From positions 1,364,001-1,428,000 of the forward strand of contig NZ_CP154631.1 of assembly GCF_039555755.1 (NCBI RefSeq): a stretch of DNA of 64,000 bases. The letters run 5' to 3'. A program made the position numbers and the translations under genes. Origin of the DNA: Pseudomonas sediminis (GTDB lineage Bacteria; Pseudomonadota; Gammaproteobacteria; Pseudomonadales; Pseudomonadaceae). Shown here piece after piece: positions 44,540 through 53,288 of the stretch. The notes beneath the pieces were generated by a model. The model was not told the origin of the DNA. It did not search any database and saw nothing but the letters and a program-made list of their open reading frames with translations. The first letter of the stretch is position 1. Each line of letters begins with the position of its first letter.

Positions 44540-45790
44540 ATGCTTCGCATCCTAGCCCTGATTCTGCTCAGCAGCCTGATCGCTCCGGCCATCGCCGACG
44601 AGCGTGCCGATACCCAGCGCCAGCTGGAAGCAGCACGTCAGGACGTGGCCGAGTTGCAGAAGCTGCTGAAAAAGCTGCAGGAGGAAAAATCCAGCGTGCA
44701 GCAGCAGTTGAAGAAGACCGAGACCGAGATGGGCGACCTGGAAGGCCAGGTCAAGGAACTGCAGCGCGAACTCAAGGGCAGCGAGCAGGAAATCCAGCGC
44801 CTGGATCAGGAGAAAAAAAAACTCCAGGGCGCGCGCACTGAACAGCAACGGCTAATCGCCATCCAGGCCCGCGCCGCCTATCAGAGCGGCCGCCAGGAAT
44901 ACGTCAAGCTGCTGCTCAACCAGCAGAACCCGGAAAAATTCTCGCGCACCCTCACCTATTACGACTACCTCAGTCAGGCCCGCCTCGAGCAGCTCGCAGC
45001 ATTCAACGAGACGCTGCGCCAACTGGCCAACGTCGAGCAGGAAATCACCAGCCACCAGGCCCAGTTGCAGGCACAGAAGGCCGGCCTGGACGAGCGTCAC
45101 GCCAAGCTTGCCGAGGCGCGCAAGGAGCGCCAGCAGGCCCTGGCCAAACTCAACAGCGACTTCGCCACCCGTGACCAGCGACTCAAGGCGCGCCAGCAAG
45201 AGCAGGCCGAACTGGGCCGCGTGCTGAAGACTATCGAGGAAACCCTGGCCCGCCAGGCGCGCGAAGCAGAGGAAGCGCGCAAGCGCGCCCTGGCAGCACA
45301 ACAGGCAGAACAGGCGCGGCCTGGCAGACAGCAGAGCAGCCAACCAAGCGGTCCGCTGGTGACGTCCGGCGCCATCTACGGCGGACCTTTCGCCAGCGCA
45401 CGCGGCAAGCTGCCGTGGCCCGTCGACGGTCGATTGGTAGCACGCTACGGAACCCCACGTGGCGGCGACGCTCGTACTAAATGGGACGGCGTACTGATCG
45501 GCGCACCCGCCGGCAGCCAGGTACGCGCCGTGCATGGTGGTCGAGTGGTATTCGCCGACTGGTTGCGTGGCGCCGGTCTGTTGGTCATTCTCGACCATGG
45601 CAATGGTTATCTGAGCCTGTATGGCCACAACCAGAACCTGCTCAAGAGTGCCGGAGATGTGGTCAAAGCCGGCGAGCCCATCGCCACCGTTGGTAGCAGC
45701 GGTGGTCAGGATACATCGGCACTGTACTTCGCCATTCGCCAGAACGGTCGTCCGAGTGATCCGGCACAGTGGTGCCGCGCGCAGGGATAA
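44540..45790 (+). CDS. EnvC-like murein hydrolase activator (degenerate M23)
   Basis: 416 residues. Signal peptide (MLRILALILLSSLIAPAIAD), a long coiled coil rich in Glu/Lys/Gln (about 20-270), and a C-terminal LytM domain (LPWPVDGRLVARYG ... SLYGHNQNLLKSAGDVVKAG). The first metal-ligand position reads TKWDGVLIG with no His, so it should be catalytically inactive and act, like E. coli EnvC, as an activator of amidases at division. gpmI terminator precedes; ctpA follows after 46 bases. Confidence 0.92.
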   Translation: MLRILALILLSSLIAPAIADERADTQRQLEAARQDVAELQKLLKKLQEEKSSVQQQLKKTETEMGDLEGQVKELQRELKGSEQEIQRLDQEKKKLQGARTEQQRLIAIQARAAYQSGRQEYVKLLLNQQNPEKFSRTLTYYDYLSQARLEQLAAFNETLRQLANVEQEITSHQAQLQAQKAGLDERHAKLAEARKERQQALAKLNSDFATRDQRLKARQQEQAELGRVLKTIEETLARQAREAEEARKRALAAQQAEQARPGRQQSSQPSGPLVTSGAIYGGPFASARGKLPWPVDGRLVARYGTPRGGDARTKWDGVLIGAPAGSQVRAVHGGRVVFADWLRGAGLLVILDHGNGYLSLYGHNQNLLKSAGDVVKAGEPIATVGSSGGQDTSALYFAIRQNGRPSDPAQWCRAQG

Positions 45791-45836
45791 TCAGGTTGCA
45801 GCCTGGTGGCGCCTCATTTACCTAGGAGTTGTCTTC

Positions 45837-47153
45837 ATGTCTCATCGCTTCCGCCCCACCTGCCTGGCCCTGGTCCTCGGGCTGCTGCTCGGCGCTCCAG
45901 CCCTGCATGCCGCCGAGCCGGCCACTGCGCCGGCAGCAACGGCGAGCGGCAAGGCTCCGCTGCCACTGGATGATCTGCGCACCTTCGCCGAGGTGATGGA
46001 CCGCATAAAGGCCGCCTATGTCGAGCCGGTGAGCGACAAGACCCTGCTGGAAAATGCCATCAAGGGCATGCTCAGCAACCTCGACCCGCATTCGGCCTAC
46101 CTTGAGCCGGAAGCCTTCGCCGAGCTGCAGGAAAGCACCAGCGGTGAATTCGGCGGCCTGGGCATCGAGGTCGGCATGGAGGACGGCTTCGTCAAGGTGG
46201 TTTCCCCCATCGACGACACGCCAGCCTCGAAAGCCGGCATCCAGCCTGGCGACCTGATCGTCAAGATCGACGGCCAGCCGACCAAGGGCCTGTCGATGAT
46301 GGAAGCCGTGGACAAGATGCGCGGCAAGGCCGGCAGCAAGATCGAGCTGACACTGGTGCGTGACGGCGGTCGCCCGTTCGACCTGACCCTGACCCGTGCG
46401 GTGATCAAGGTGCGCAGCGTGAAGAGCCAGATGCTCGAAGACGGCTACGGCTATCTGCGCGTCTCGCAATTCCAGGTCAACACCGGCGAGGAAGTGGGCA
46501 AGGCGCTGACCAAACTGCGCCAGGAAAACGGCAACAAGAAGCTGCGCGGCCTGGTCATGGACCTGCGCAACAACCCGGGCGGTGTGCTGCAGGCAGCAGT
46601 GGAAGTGACCGACCACTTCCTCAAGAGCGGCCTGATCGTCTACACCGAAGGCCGCCTGGCCAACTCCGAACTGCGTTTCAACGCCGACCCGGCCGACGCC
46701 AGCGAAGGCGTACCACTGGTGGTGCTGATCAACGGCGGCAGTGCCTCGGCCTCGGAAATCGTCGCTGGCGCCCTGCAGGACCACAAGCGCGCGGTACTGA
46801 TGGGCACCGACAGCTTCGGCAAGGGCTCGGTGCAGACCGTGCTGCCGCTGAACAACGACCGCGCGCTGAAGCTGACCACGGCGCTGTACTTCACCCCCAA
46901 CGGCCGCTCGATCCAGGCTCAGGGCATCATCCCTGACATCGAAGTGGCGCGCGCCAAGCTCACCCGCGAGCAGGACAGCGAGGGCATCAAGGAAGCTGAC
47001 CTGCAGGGCCACCTGGGCAATGGCAACGGCGGTGCCGACCGCCCGAGCAAGGCCGCACAGGCCGCGCGCGCCGAGCGCCCGCAGGACGACGACTACCAGC
47101 TGAGCCAGGCACTGAACCTGCTCAAGGGGCTGAGCGTCACACGCGGCAACTGA
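45837..47153 (+). CDS. ctpA: Carboxyl-terminal processing protease CtpA
   Basis: 438-residue S41 serine protease. Signal peptide (LALVLGLLLGAPALHA), a PDZ domain (about 95-180), and the catalytic dyad: Ser304 in GGSASASEIV and Lys329 in DSFGKGSVQ, spaced 25 as in other CTPs. In P. aeruginosa CtpA, with LbcA, degrades peptidoglycan cross-link hydrolases in the periplasm. AGGAG lies 8 bases before the ATG. Operon with envC. Confidence 0.95.
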   Translation: MSHRFRPTCLALVLGLLLGAPALHAAEPATAPAATASGKAPLPLDDLRTFAEVMDRIKAAYVEPVSDKTLLENAIKGMLSNLDPHSAYLEPEAFAELQESTSGEFGGLGIEVGMEDGFVKVVSPIDDTPASKAGIQPGDLIVKIDGQPTKGLSMMEAVDKMRGKAGSKIELTLVRDGGRPFDLTLTRAVIKVRSVKSQMLEDGYGYLRVSQFQVNTGEEVGKALTKLRQENGNKKLRGLVMDLRNNPGGVLQAAVEVTDHFLKSGLIVYTEGRLANSELRFNADPADASEGVPLVVLINGGSASASEIVAGALQDHKRAVLMGTDSFGKGSVQTVLPLNNDRALKLTTALYFTPNGRSIQAQGIIPDIEVARAKLTREQDSEGIKEADLQGHLGNGNGGADRPSKAAQAARAERPQDDDYQLSQALNLLKGLSVTRGN

Positions 47154-47170
47154 GACGATACGGCAATACG

Positions 47171-47200
47171 AAAAAGCCCGGACAACTGTCCGGGCTTTTT
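47171..47200 (+). terminator. Terminator of ctpA
   Basis: Perfect 13-bp stem (47171-47183 with 47188-47200), 4-base loop, AAAAA on one side and TTTTT on the other; can serve both convergent genes. Confidence 0.92.
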
Positions 47201-47240
47201 CATGTCGACGCGCTTTGCGCGCGACCTACACACCTCGTAG

Positions 47241-47257
47241 GGTGCGCTATGCGCACC
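47241..47257. repeat. GGTGCGC-TAT-GCGCACC palindrome
   Basis: 7-bp perfect arms around TAT, inside the common Pseudomonas intergenic string CGTAGGGTGCGC. Lies between ctpA and the first solute-binding protein gene. Confidence 0.6.
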
Positions 47258-47296
47258 GAGCCCGACGCCAGGGCCGGGGCTCTAGAGCCACAGAGG

Positions 47297-48052
47297 TTAC
47301 AGATAGCTCTCGGTAATATCGTCGATGAAGCCTTCGCTGCGCAGCTCGTCCAGCGCCTTCTGCAAACGCTCGACCACCTCGTCCGGGGTGTCCTTGTTCA
47401 GGGCCAGATACAGCTCGGCATCCCTGAAGCGCAGCACAGTATTGAGACCGGTGACGTCCTCCTGCTTGGCCAGATAACGGCCAACCGGGTCGGTAGTGGC
47501 CCACAGGTCGATTTGCCCACGCACCAGCTTCTTCACGTTCTCCTGATCACGCAGGGCGTTGATCGGCGCCAGGCCCTGGCTCTCCAGGTTCTGGCTGACG
47601 GCATCGTTCTTGTAGGCACCGATACGATACTTGGCCGCGTCCTGCAGACTCGACACCTTGATGTCGTTGCCCGGCGCAGCGAGCAACACCCAGCCGGTCT
47701 TGGCCAGCGGGCCAACCCACTTGAACAGCGGCTTGCGCTCCTCGGTGTAGGTGGTGGAGAACAGACCGTAGTTGGGTTTGTCCAGCGTCAGGCGATACAG
47801 GCGGTCCCAGGGGAAACGCAGGGTCAGGGTGTAGCCAATGCCGGCACGCTTGAACATCTCACGCACGATGTCGGCGCTGATGCCGTCGATGCCGTCGTCA
47901 CGGGCGAAGTTCTTGTCGTCCACCGCCATGTTGAAGGGCGGGAAATTCTCGGTCAGCAGCACCACCTTGTAATCCTGCGGCAACTCCGCATGCGCGGAAC
48001 CACAGAGCATGAACAAGGCGACAAACAGGCTTTTCTTCAGAGTATTCAGCAT
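47297..48052 (-). CDS. Orphan SBP_bac_3-type periplasmic binding protein, copy 1
   Basis: 251 residues with a signal peptide (LKKSLFVALFMLCGSAHA) and a type-3 solute-binding fold: VVLLTENFPPFNM, GISADIVREMFKRAG, LTLRFPWDRLYRL, LFKWVGPLA, KYRIGAYKNDA. It is one of three tandem paralogues; no permease or ATPase gene is adjacent. The ligand is unknown; amino acids or a sensory role are possible. Start ATG 48052 chosen to match the paralogue length of 251. Confidence 0.87.
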   Translation of the reverse strand: MLNTLKKSLFVALFMLCGSAHAELPQDYKVVLLTENFPPFNMAVDDKNFARDDGIDGISADIVREMFKRAGIGYTLTLRFPWDRLYRLTLDKPNYGLFSTTYTEERKPLFKWVGPLAKTGWVLLAAPGNDIKVSSLQDAAKYRIGAYKNDAVSQNLESQGLAPINALRDQENVKKLVRGQIDLWATTDPVGRYLAKQEDVTGLNTVLRFRDAELYLALNKDTPDEVVERLQKALDELRSEGFIDDITESYL

Positions 48053-48185
48053 AAGACGTACCGCTCGCATGATTTTGGTTATGGCTAGCGACATCCTTGC
48101 ATGGGCCCGAGCCCGATCATTGGCACTCAGTGGCTCTGCCATCCATGGCAAGCGACCGGCTCGTGGCCGGTCGCGTGTTCAGTGC

Positions 48186-48941
48186 TTACAGGTAGTTGTT
48201 CAGCGTCGCGTCGACGAAGCCTTCGCTGCGCATCTGATCCAGCGCCGCCTGCAGCTTGGCGACGATCTCGTCAGGCATTTCCTTGTTCAGCGCCAGGTAC
48301 AGCTCGGCGCTGTCGAAGCGCAACACCGTGCGTAGACCGGAGACACCCTCTTGCTTGGCCAGGTAGCGGCCGGCAGGGTCGCCCGTGGCCCAGAGGTCGA
48401 TTTGCCCGGCCACCAGCTTGCGTGCATTTTCCTGGTCACGCAACGAGGTGCTGTGCTCCACGCCCTTGTCGGTCAGGTATTCGGAGATGGCATCGCCTTT
48501 ATAGGCACCGATGCGATACTGCTTGGCCTCATCCAGGCTGGTCAGATTGATCGAGCTGTCAGCCTTGGCCAGCAGTACCCAGTCGTCAGGACCGATAGGG
48601 CCAACCCACTTGAACAGTTGCTCACGCTCCGGCAGGCGCGCGGTAACGAACACGCCATAACCCGGTTTTTCCAGCGCCAGCTTGTAGATGCGATCCCAGG
48701 GGAAACGCAGGGTCAGGTTGTACTTGACCCCGGCACGCTTGAACATCTCTCTGACCACATCCGCGGCGATGCCGTCGATATTGTCTTCCTGAGCGAAGTT
48801 CTTACCGTTGATCGCCATGTTGTAGGGCGGGAAGTTCTCGGTCAGCAGGACCACGGTGTAGTTTGGGTCCACTTCGGCGCGCACCGCACCAGCGAGCACC
48901 ATAAGGGTGCCAGCGAACGCGGTCAGCAGACGTTTGAACAT
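48186..48941 (-). CDS. Orphan SBP_bac_3-type periplasmic binding protein, copy 2
   Basis: 251 residues, same design as its neighbours: signal peptide (LLTAFAGTLMVLAGAVRA), VVLLTENFPPYNM, GIAADVVREMFKRAG, LTLRFPWDRIYKL, LFKWVGPIG, QYRIGAYKGDA and GQIDLWATGDPAGRYLAKQE. It is closer to copy 1 than to copy 3 by eye. No Cys lipobox is seen, so it is soluble periplasmic. Confidence 0.87.
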   Translation of the reverse strand: MFKRLLTAFAGTLMVLAGAVRAEVDPNYTVVLLTENFPPYNMAINGKNFAQEDNIDGIAADVVREMFKRAGVKYNLTLRFPWDRIYKLALEKPGYGVFVTARLPEREQLFKWVGPIGPDDWVLLAKADSSINLTSLDEAKQYRIGAYKGDAISEYLTDKGVEHSTSLRDQENARKLVAGQIDLWATGDPAGRYLAKQEGVSGLRTVLRFDSAELYLALNKEMPDEIVAKLQAALDQMRSEGFVDATLNNYL

Positions 48942-49025
48942 GACATTTCTCTTTCTGTGAAAAGGCAGACCGCATCAGGATAACCGCCGTGCCCTCCCCG
49001 GCCCAGCGATTACTGGCAGTTTGCC

Positions 49026-49760
49026 TCAGTAGCGCGCCTCGATATTCTTCAGCGCACCCTCGGCTCGCAGCGAATCCAGTGCACTTTGCAACTTCTGCAC
49101 CAGCTCGTCAGAGGTCTGCAGGTTGAGCGCCAGGTAGAGATCGGCAGTGTGCAGCTTCTGCACCATCTTGAGGTTCTCCACGCCTTCCTGGCGCGCGACG
49201 AAACGCCCCGCCTGATCAGAAGTGACCCACAAATCGATCTGCCCGCGCTCCAGCTTGCGCACGTTCTCGGTATCACGCAGCGCCGTTTGCACCTCTATGC
49301 CCTTGTCGAGCAAAAAACGAGTCTTGGCATCGCCCTTGTAGCCACCAATGCGGTAACGCCGGGCATCCTCCAGCGAGCCCAACTGGATGGCGCTGTCACC
49401 CTTGGCGAACAGCACCCAATCGTTGCTCGCGATCGGCCCGACCCACTTGAACAGCTTTTCACGCTCGGCCGTGCGCGCCGTCGAGAACAGACCATAACCG
49501 GCATCATCCAGGGTCTGCTGGTAAACGCGCTGCCAGGGGAAGCGCAGGATCAGTTTGCAATCGACTTCGGCTCGCTCGCAGACGGCGCGCAGGATATCGG
49601 CACTGATACCGGTAACGTTGTCGTCACGCGCGAAGTTGTTACCACCAACCGACATGTTGAACGGCGGCAGGTTCTCTGTAAGCAGTACCAGCGGCTCTGC
49701 GCGCGCCAGGCTGAGGCCGCAGGTAAGGGCCAGGATGGTCACGAATCGAAGAAGGAACAT
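49026..49760 (-). CDS. Orphan SBP_bac_3-type periplasmic binding protein, copy 3
   Basis: 244 residues with a signal peptide (FVTILALTCGLSLARA) and the same binding fold: VLLTENLPPFNM, GISADILRAVCERAE, LILRFPWQRVYQQ, LFKWVGPIA. Uniquely it has two cysteines (VCERAEVDCK) that could form a disulfide. It is transcribed first of the three. The spacer of 199 bases to hisF shows nothing recognisable. Confidence 0.87.
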   Translation of the reverse strand: MFLLRFVTILALTCGLSLARAEPLVLLTENLPPFNMSVGGNNFARDDNVTGISADILRAVCERAEVDCKLILRFPWQRVYQQTLDDAGYGLFSTARTAEREKLFKWVGPIASNDWVLFAKGDSAIQLGSLEDARRYRIGGYKGDAKTRFLLDKGIEVQTALRDTENVRKLERGQIDLWVTSDQAGRFVARQEGVENLKMVQKLHTADLYLALNLQTSDELVQKLQSALDSLRAEGALKNIEARY

Positions 49761-49959
49761 GCAGACTCCGTGTCGAAAATGTTCAGCAAAAGATGACCCT
49801 CCGCAATCGCGGGAGCCAAGGATTCAGGGATGTGAAGTCAATGGTAGCCAGATCGCTGGCACTTTGCCGTCGACTCGCCCGCAGCTTTGCCCGAAAGCAG
49901 CGTCATTCGGGCGATACGGGGCGCTCAGAGCCGCTTGCGGCCCGGGCGCCACATACCGA

Positions 49960-50730
49960 TCAGCGCACCACGATACCGCGACTGGCCAGGTAGGCCTTGG
50001 CTTCGGGCACGGTGTATTCGCCGAAGTGGAAGATGCTCGCAGCCAGCACGGCATCGGCCTTGCCTTCCAGGATGCCGTCGGCCAGGTGCTGCAGGTTGCC
50101 GACGCCGCCAGAGGCGATCACCGGCACGCGCACGGCCTCGCTGATGGCGCGAGTCACGCCCAGGTCGTAGCCGCTCTTGACGCCATCCTGATCCATGCTG
50201 GTGAGCAGGATCTCACCGGCGCCCAGCTCTTCCATCTTGCGCGCCCACATCACGGCATCCAGGCCGGTCGGTTTGCGCCCGCCATGGGTGAAGATTTCCC
50301 AGCGGCCCGGCTCGCCCGGCGCGGAAACACGCTTGGCGTCGATGGCGACGACGATGCACTGCGAGCCGAAACGTGCAGCGGCTTCACCGACGAACTCAGG
50401 GTTGAATACGGCGGCAGTGTTGATCGACACCTTGTCGGCACCGGCATTGAGCAGATTGCGAATGTCCTGCACGGTGCGCACGCCGCCACCAACGGTCAGC
50501 GGGATGAATACCTGGCTGGCCATGCGCTCGACGGTGTGCAGGGTGGTGTCACGGCCATCGACGCTGGCGGTGATATCGAGGAAGGTGATCTCGTCGGCAC
50601 CCTGCTCATCGTAGCGACGAGCGATTTCCACCGGGTCACCGGCATCGCGGATGTTCTCGAACTTGACGCCCTTGACCACGCGGCCGTTGTCCACGTCCAG
50701 GCAAGGAATGATGCGTTTGGCCAATGCCAT
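49960..50730 (-). CDS. hisF: Imidazole glycerol phosphate synthase, cyclase subunit
   Basis: Cyclises PRFAR plus ammonia to imidazole glycerol phosphate and AICAR; partner of HisH. 256 residues, TIM barrel with catalytic Asp11 in [14 protein letters not shown] and the second acid in [17 protein letters not shown]. Last his gene in the cluster; separated from hisA by 150 bases of structured DNA. Confidence 0.97.
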   Translation of the reverse strand: MALAKRIIPCLDVDNGRVVKGVKFENIRDAGDPVEIARRYDEQGADEITFLDITASVDGRDTTLHTVERMASQVFIPLTVGGGVRTVQDIRNLLNAGADKVSINTAAVFNPEFVGEAAARFGSQCIVVAIDAKRVSAPGEPGRWEIFTHGGRKPTGLDAVMWARKMEELGAGEILLTSMDQDGVKSGYDLGVTRAISEAVRVPVIASGGVGNLQHLADGILEGKADAVLAASIFHFGEYTVPEAKAYLASRGIVVR

Positions 50731-50880
50731 GCTGAAACCCTCTCTAACCGGCTGCGCCGCACATCCGCGGCGTTGCGTGGCGCTCGCTCCTCGCCGTACT
50801 ACAGTACTGTCTCGTCGCTGCGCGCCACGCGCCTTGCGTCTGAAGCGGCTCGCTCGCTTAGCGAGGGCTTCAGAGCGTGC
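50731..50880. repeat. Structured spacer between hisA and hisF
   Basis: 150 bases with a GTAC-centred motif (GTACTACAGTAC, 50799-50810) common in Pseudomonas intergenic repeats, and a nested stem-loop: TCTGAAGC (50840-50847) with GCTTCAGA (50867-50874), inner CTCGC/GCGAG. It interrupts an otherwise tight operon. Confidence 0.6.
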
Positions 50881-51618
50881 TTAACCCTTGAAGCTGTCGC
50901 AGAAGGCCTGGGCCTCAGCCACATCCAGGGTGCCTTCGTAGATGGCACGGCCGGTAATGGCGCCGATGATGCCGGGCGAACGCGCCAGCAGCAGCTTCTC
51001 GATGTCGCCGAGGTTGTGGATGCCGCCGGAAGCGATCACCGGAATCTTGCTGGCGGCAGCCAGCGCAGCGGTGGCTTCGACGTTGCAGCCCTGCATCATG
51101 CCGTCTTTGGCGATGTCGGTATAAACGATGGCGGACACGCCGTCAGCCTCGAAGCGCTTGGCCAGGTCGGTAGCCTGCACGCTGGAGACTTCCGCCCAGC
51201 CATCGGTGGCGACGAAACCGTCCTTGGCATCCAGGCCAACGATGACCTTGCCGGGGAAGGCCTTGCACGCCTCGGTGACGAACTCCGGCTCTTTAACCGC
51301 CTTGGTGCCGATGATCACGTAGCTGACGCCGGCACGCACGTAGTGCTCGATGGTTTCCAGGGTGCGGATGCCGCCGCCGATCTGGATTGGCAGGGTCGGG
51401 TAGCGCTTGGCGATGGCGGTGACGACTTCGCCGTTGACCGGCTGGCCTTCGAAGGCGCCGTTCAGATCGACCAGATGCAGACGACGGCAGCCACCCTCGA
51501 CCCACTTGGCGGCCATGCTCACCGGATCATCGGAAAAGACGGTGGAGTCTTCCATGCGGCCTTGACGCAGACGCACGCAAGCGCCGTCCTTGAGATCGAT
51601 AGCGGGGATAATCAGCAT
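50881..51618 (-). CDS. hisA: Phosphoribosylformimino-5-aminoimidazole carboxamide ribotide isomerase
   Basis: Amadori isomerisation of ProFAR to PRFAR. 245 residues, half-barrel duplication with Asp8 in [14 protein letters not shown] and the second catalytic Asp in [13 protein letters not shown]. It starts 37 bases after the DUF2164 stop in the his operon. Confidence 0.97.
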   Translation of the reverse strand: MLIIPAIDLKDGACVRLRQGRMEDSTVFSDDPVSMAAKWVEGGCRRLHLVDLNGAFEGQPVNGEVVTAIAKRYPTLPIQIGGGIRTLETIEHYVRAGVSYVIIGTKAVKEPEFVTEACKAFPGKVIVGLDAKDGFVATDGWAEVSSVQATDLAKRFEADGVSAIVYTDIAKDGMMQGCNVEATAALAAASKIPVIASGGIHNLGDIEKLLLARSPGIIGAITGRAIYEGTLDVAEAQAFCDSFKG

Positions 51619-51655
51619 CGGTTGAACCTGCTCAAGTTTGAATTCGGTAAGACGC

Positions 51656-51910
51656 TCAGCTCTTTTCGAGCGCCCAGAGGTCGCTCTCGATGCTTTCGAA
51701 CCTGTCTTTCAGGTGCGCCTGAACATCGAGAATCGCCTTGTTGTAGTAGTGCGGTGCCAGCTCGCGGGTGATCTGGTCGAGCACTTCCTGCACTTCGAAG
51801 GTGCCCAGTTGCAGCTCGAAACGCTCGTCGAGAAAGCGCTGCAGCATCAGCAGCGCGGCCTGCTCCTGGGCAGGCTCGAGCGCGAGACTGGGGACCTTGT
51901 TGCGCGCCAT
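51656..51910 (-). CDS. DUF2164 family protein
   Basis: 84 residues, DUF2164: basic start ([17 protein letters not shown]), then a helical body ([37 protein letters not shown]). Function unknown. The ATG overlaps the TAA of hisH by one base (TAATG), so it is translated with the his genes. Longer frames upstream are shadows of hisH. Confidence 0.9.
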   Translation of the reverse strand: MARNKVPSLALEPAQEQAALLMLQRFLDERFELQLGTFEVQEVLDQITRELAPHYYNKAILDVQAHLKDRFESIESDLWALEKS

Positions 51911-52548
51911 TACCAGCGACCATCCCAGGCGGCGAAGTTCTGCAGCAACTGCAGGCCGTGGGTATGGCTCTTCTCCGGGTGGAACTGCACGGCAAAACGC
52001 GAGCCCTCGGCCAGCGCGGCGGCGAAGTCCTTGCCGTAGTGGCCACGACCGACCACCTGCTGCGGCTTGCCGGCCTCGATGTAGTAGCTGTGCACGAAGT
52101 AGAAGCGCGCCTGGTCGGGAATGTCGTGCCAAAGCGGGTGCTTCACCGCCTGGCCAACCTCGTTCCAGCCCATGTGCGGCACCTTCAGGCGCTCACCATC
52201 TTCGTTCAGATCCTTGCCGAAGAAGCGCACCTGACCGGGGAACAGACCGATGCAATCGACGCCGTCATTCTCTTCGCTGCGCTCGAGCAGCGCCTGCATA
52301 CCGACGCAGATGCCGAGAAACGGACGGTCAGTGCTGACTTCACGCACCAGCTCGTCGAAACCCAGGCGCCTGATCTCGGCCATGCAGTCGCGAATCGCGC
52401 CGACGCCAGGGAACACCACACGGTCCGCCTCGCGGATCACCTTGGCGTCCGAGGTCACCAGCACGCGGCCGGCGCCAACGTGCTCCAGCGCCTTGGCCAC
52501 CGAGTGCAGGTTGCCCATGCCATAGTCGATTACGGCTACCGTCTGCAT
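51910..52548 (-). CDS. hisH: Imidazole glycerol phosphate synthase, glutaminase subunit
   Basis: Class I glutamine amidotransferase that feeds ammonia to HisF. 212 residues: nucleophile Cys81 in GICVGMQ, and the His/Glu pair in VQFHPEKSH. Starts directly after the hisB TAA with no gap. Confidence 0.97.
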   Translation of the reverse strand: MQTVAVIDYGMGNLHSVAKALEHVGAGRVLVTSDAKVIREADRVVFPGVGAIRDCMAEIRRLGFDELVREVSTDRPFLGICVGMQALLERSEENDGVDCIGLFPGQVRFFGKDLNEDGERLKVPHMGWNEVGQAVKHPLWHDIPDQARFYFVHSYYIEAGKPQQVVGRGHYGKDFAAALAEGSRFAVQFHPEKSHTHGLQLLQNFAAWDGRW

Positions 52549-53142
52549 TTACAGACAGCCTTTTGTAGATGGCATCTGCCCAGCCATGCGCGGGTCCAGC
52601 TCCACGGCCATGCGCAGCGCGCGGCCGAAGGCCTTGAACACGGTTTCGATCTGGTGGTGGGTGTTGTGCCCACGCAGGTTGTCGATGTGCAGGCTGACCA
52701 GCGCGTGATTGACGAAGCCCTGGAAGAACTCCTGGAACAAGTCGACGTCGAAGTTGCCGACCACCGCGCGGGTGAACGGCACGTGCATCTGCAGGCCGGG
52801 ACGACCGGAGAAGTCGATCACCACGCGCGACAGCGCTTCGTCCAGCGGCACGTAGGAATGGCCGTAACGGGTCATGCCCTTCTTGTCACCGATAGCCTTG
52901 GTGAAGGCCTGGCCAAGGGTGATGCCGACGTCCTCGACGGTGTGGTGGTCGTCGATATGCAGATCGCCCTTGCACTCGATGTCGAGGTCGATCAGACCGT
53001 GACGGGCGATCTGGTCGAGCATGTGCTCGAGAAAGGGCACACCGATATCGAAGCGCGCCTTACCGGTGCCATCCAGGTTGATCGAGACCTTGACCTGAGT
53101 CTCCAGGGTGTTGCGCTCGACGAATGCCGTACGTTCGGCCAT
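52549..53142 (-). CDS. hisB: Imidazoleglycerol-phosphate dehydratase (monofunctional)
   Basis: Dehydrates IGP to imidazole acetol phosphate. 197 residues; the two Mn-binding His clusters [14 protein letters not shown] and [16 protein letters not shown] are present. Unlike E. coli HisB there is no N-terminal phosphatase domain, so a separate histidinol phosphatase is required. GGAG 6 bases before ATG 53142. Confidence 0.97.
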   Translation of the reverse strand: MAERTAFVERNTLETQVKVSINLDGTGKARFDIGVPFLEHMLDQIARHGLIDLDIECKGDLHIDDHHTVEDVGITLGQAFTKAIGDKKGMTRYGHSYVPLDEALSRVVIDFSGRPGLQMHVPFTRAVVGNFDVDLFQEFFQGFVNHALVSLHIDNLRGHNTHHQIETVFKAFGRALRMAVELDPRMAGQMPSTKGCL

Positions 53143-53236
53143 CACCAGCTCCACAAATTGCCAACGGAAAAAGGCCAGCATTATAGGCGGGCCGGGGCAG
53201 CAACGGCTACCGGCGATGGTCGGACGGGCAGAAACG

Positions 53237-53275
53237 AAAAAGCCCGCACAGGCACGAGGCCTGAGCGGGCTTTTT
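53237..53275 (-). terminator. Terminator of the OFA transporter gene
   Basis: AAAAAGCCCGC (53237-53247) pairs with GCGGGCTTTTT (53265-53275); inner CAGGC/GCCTG extends the stem. It lies just after the MFS gene (stop 53289) and before hisB. Confidence 0.9.
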
Positions 53276-53288
53276 CAGAAGCGCAGCG

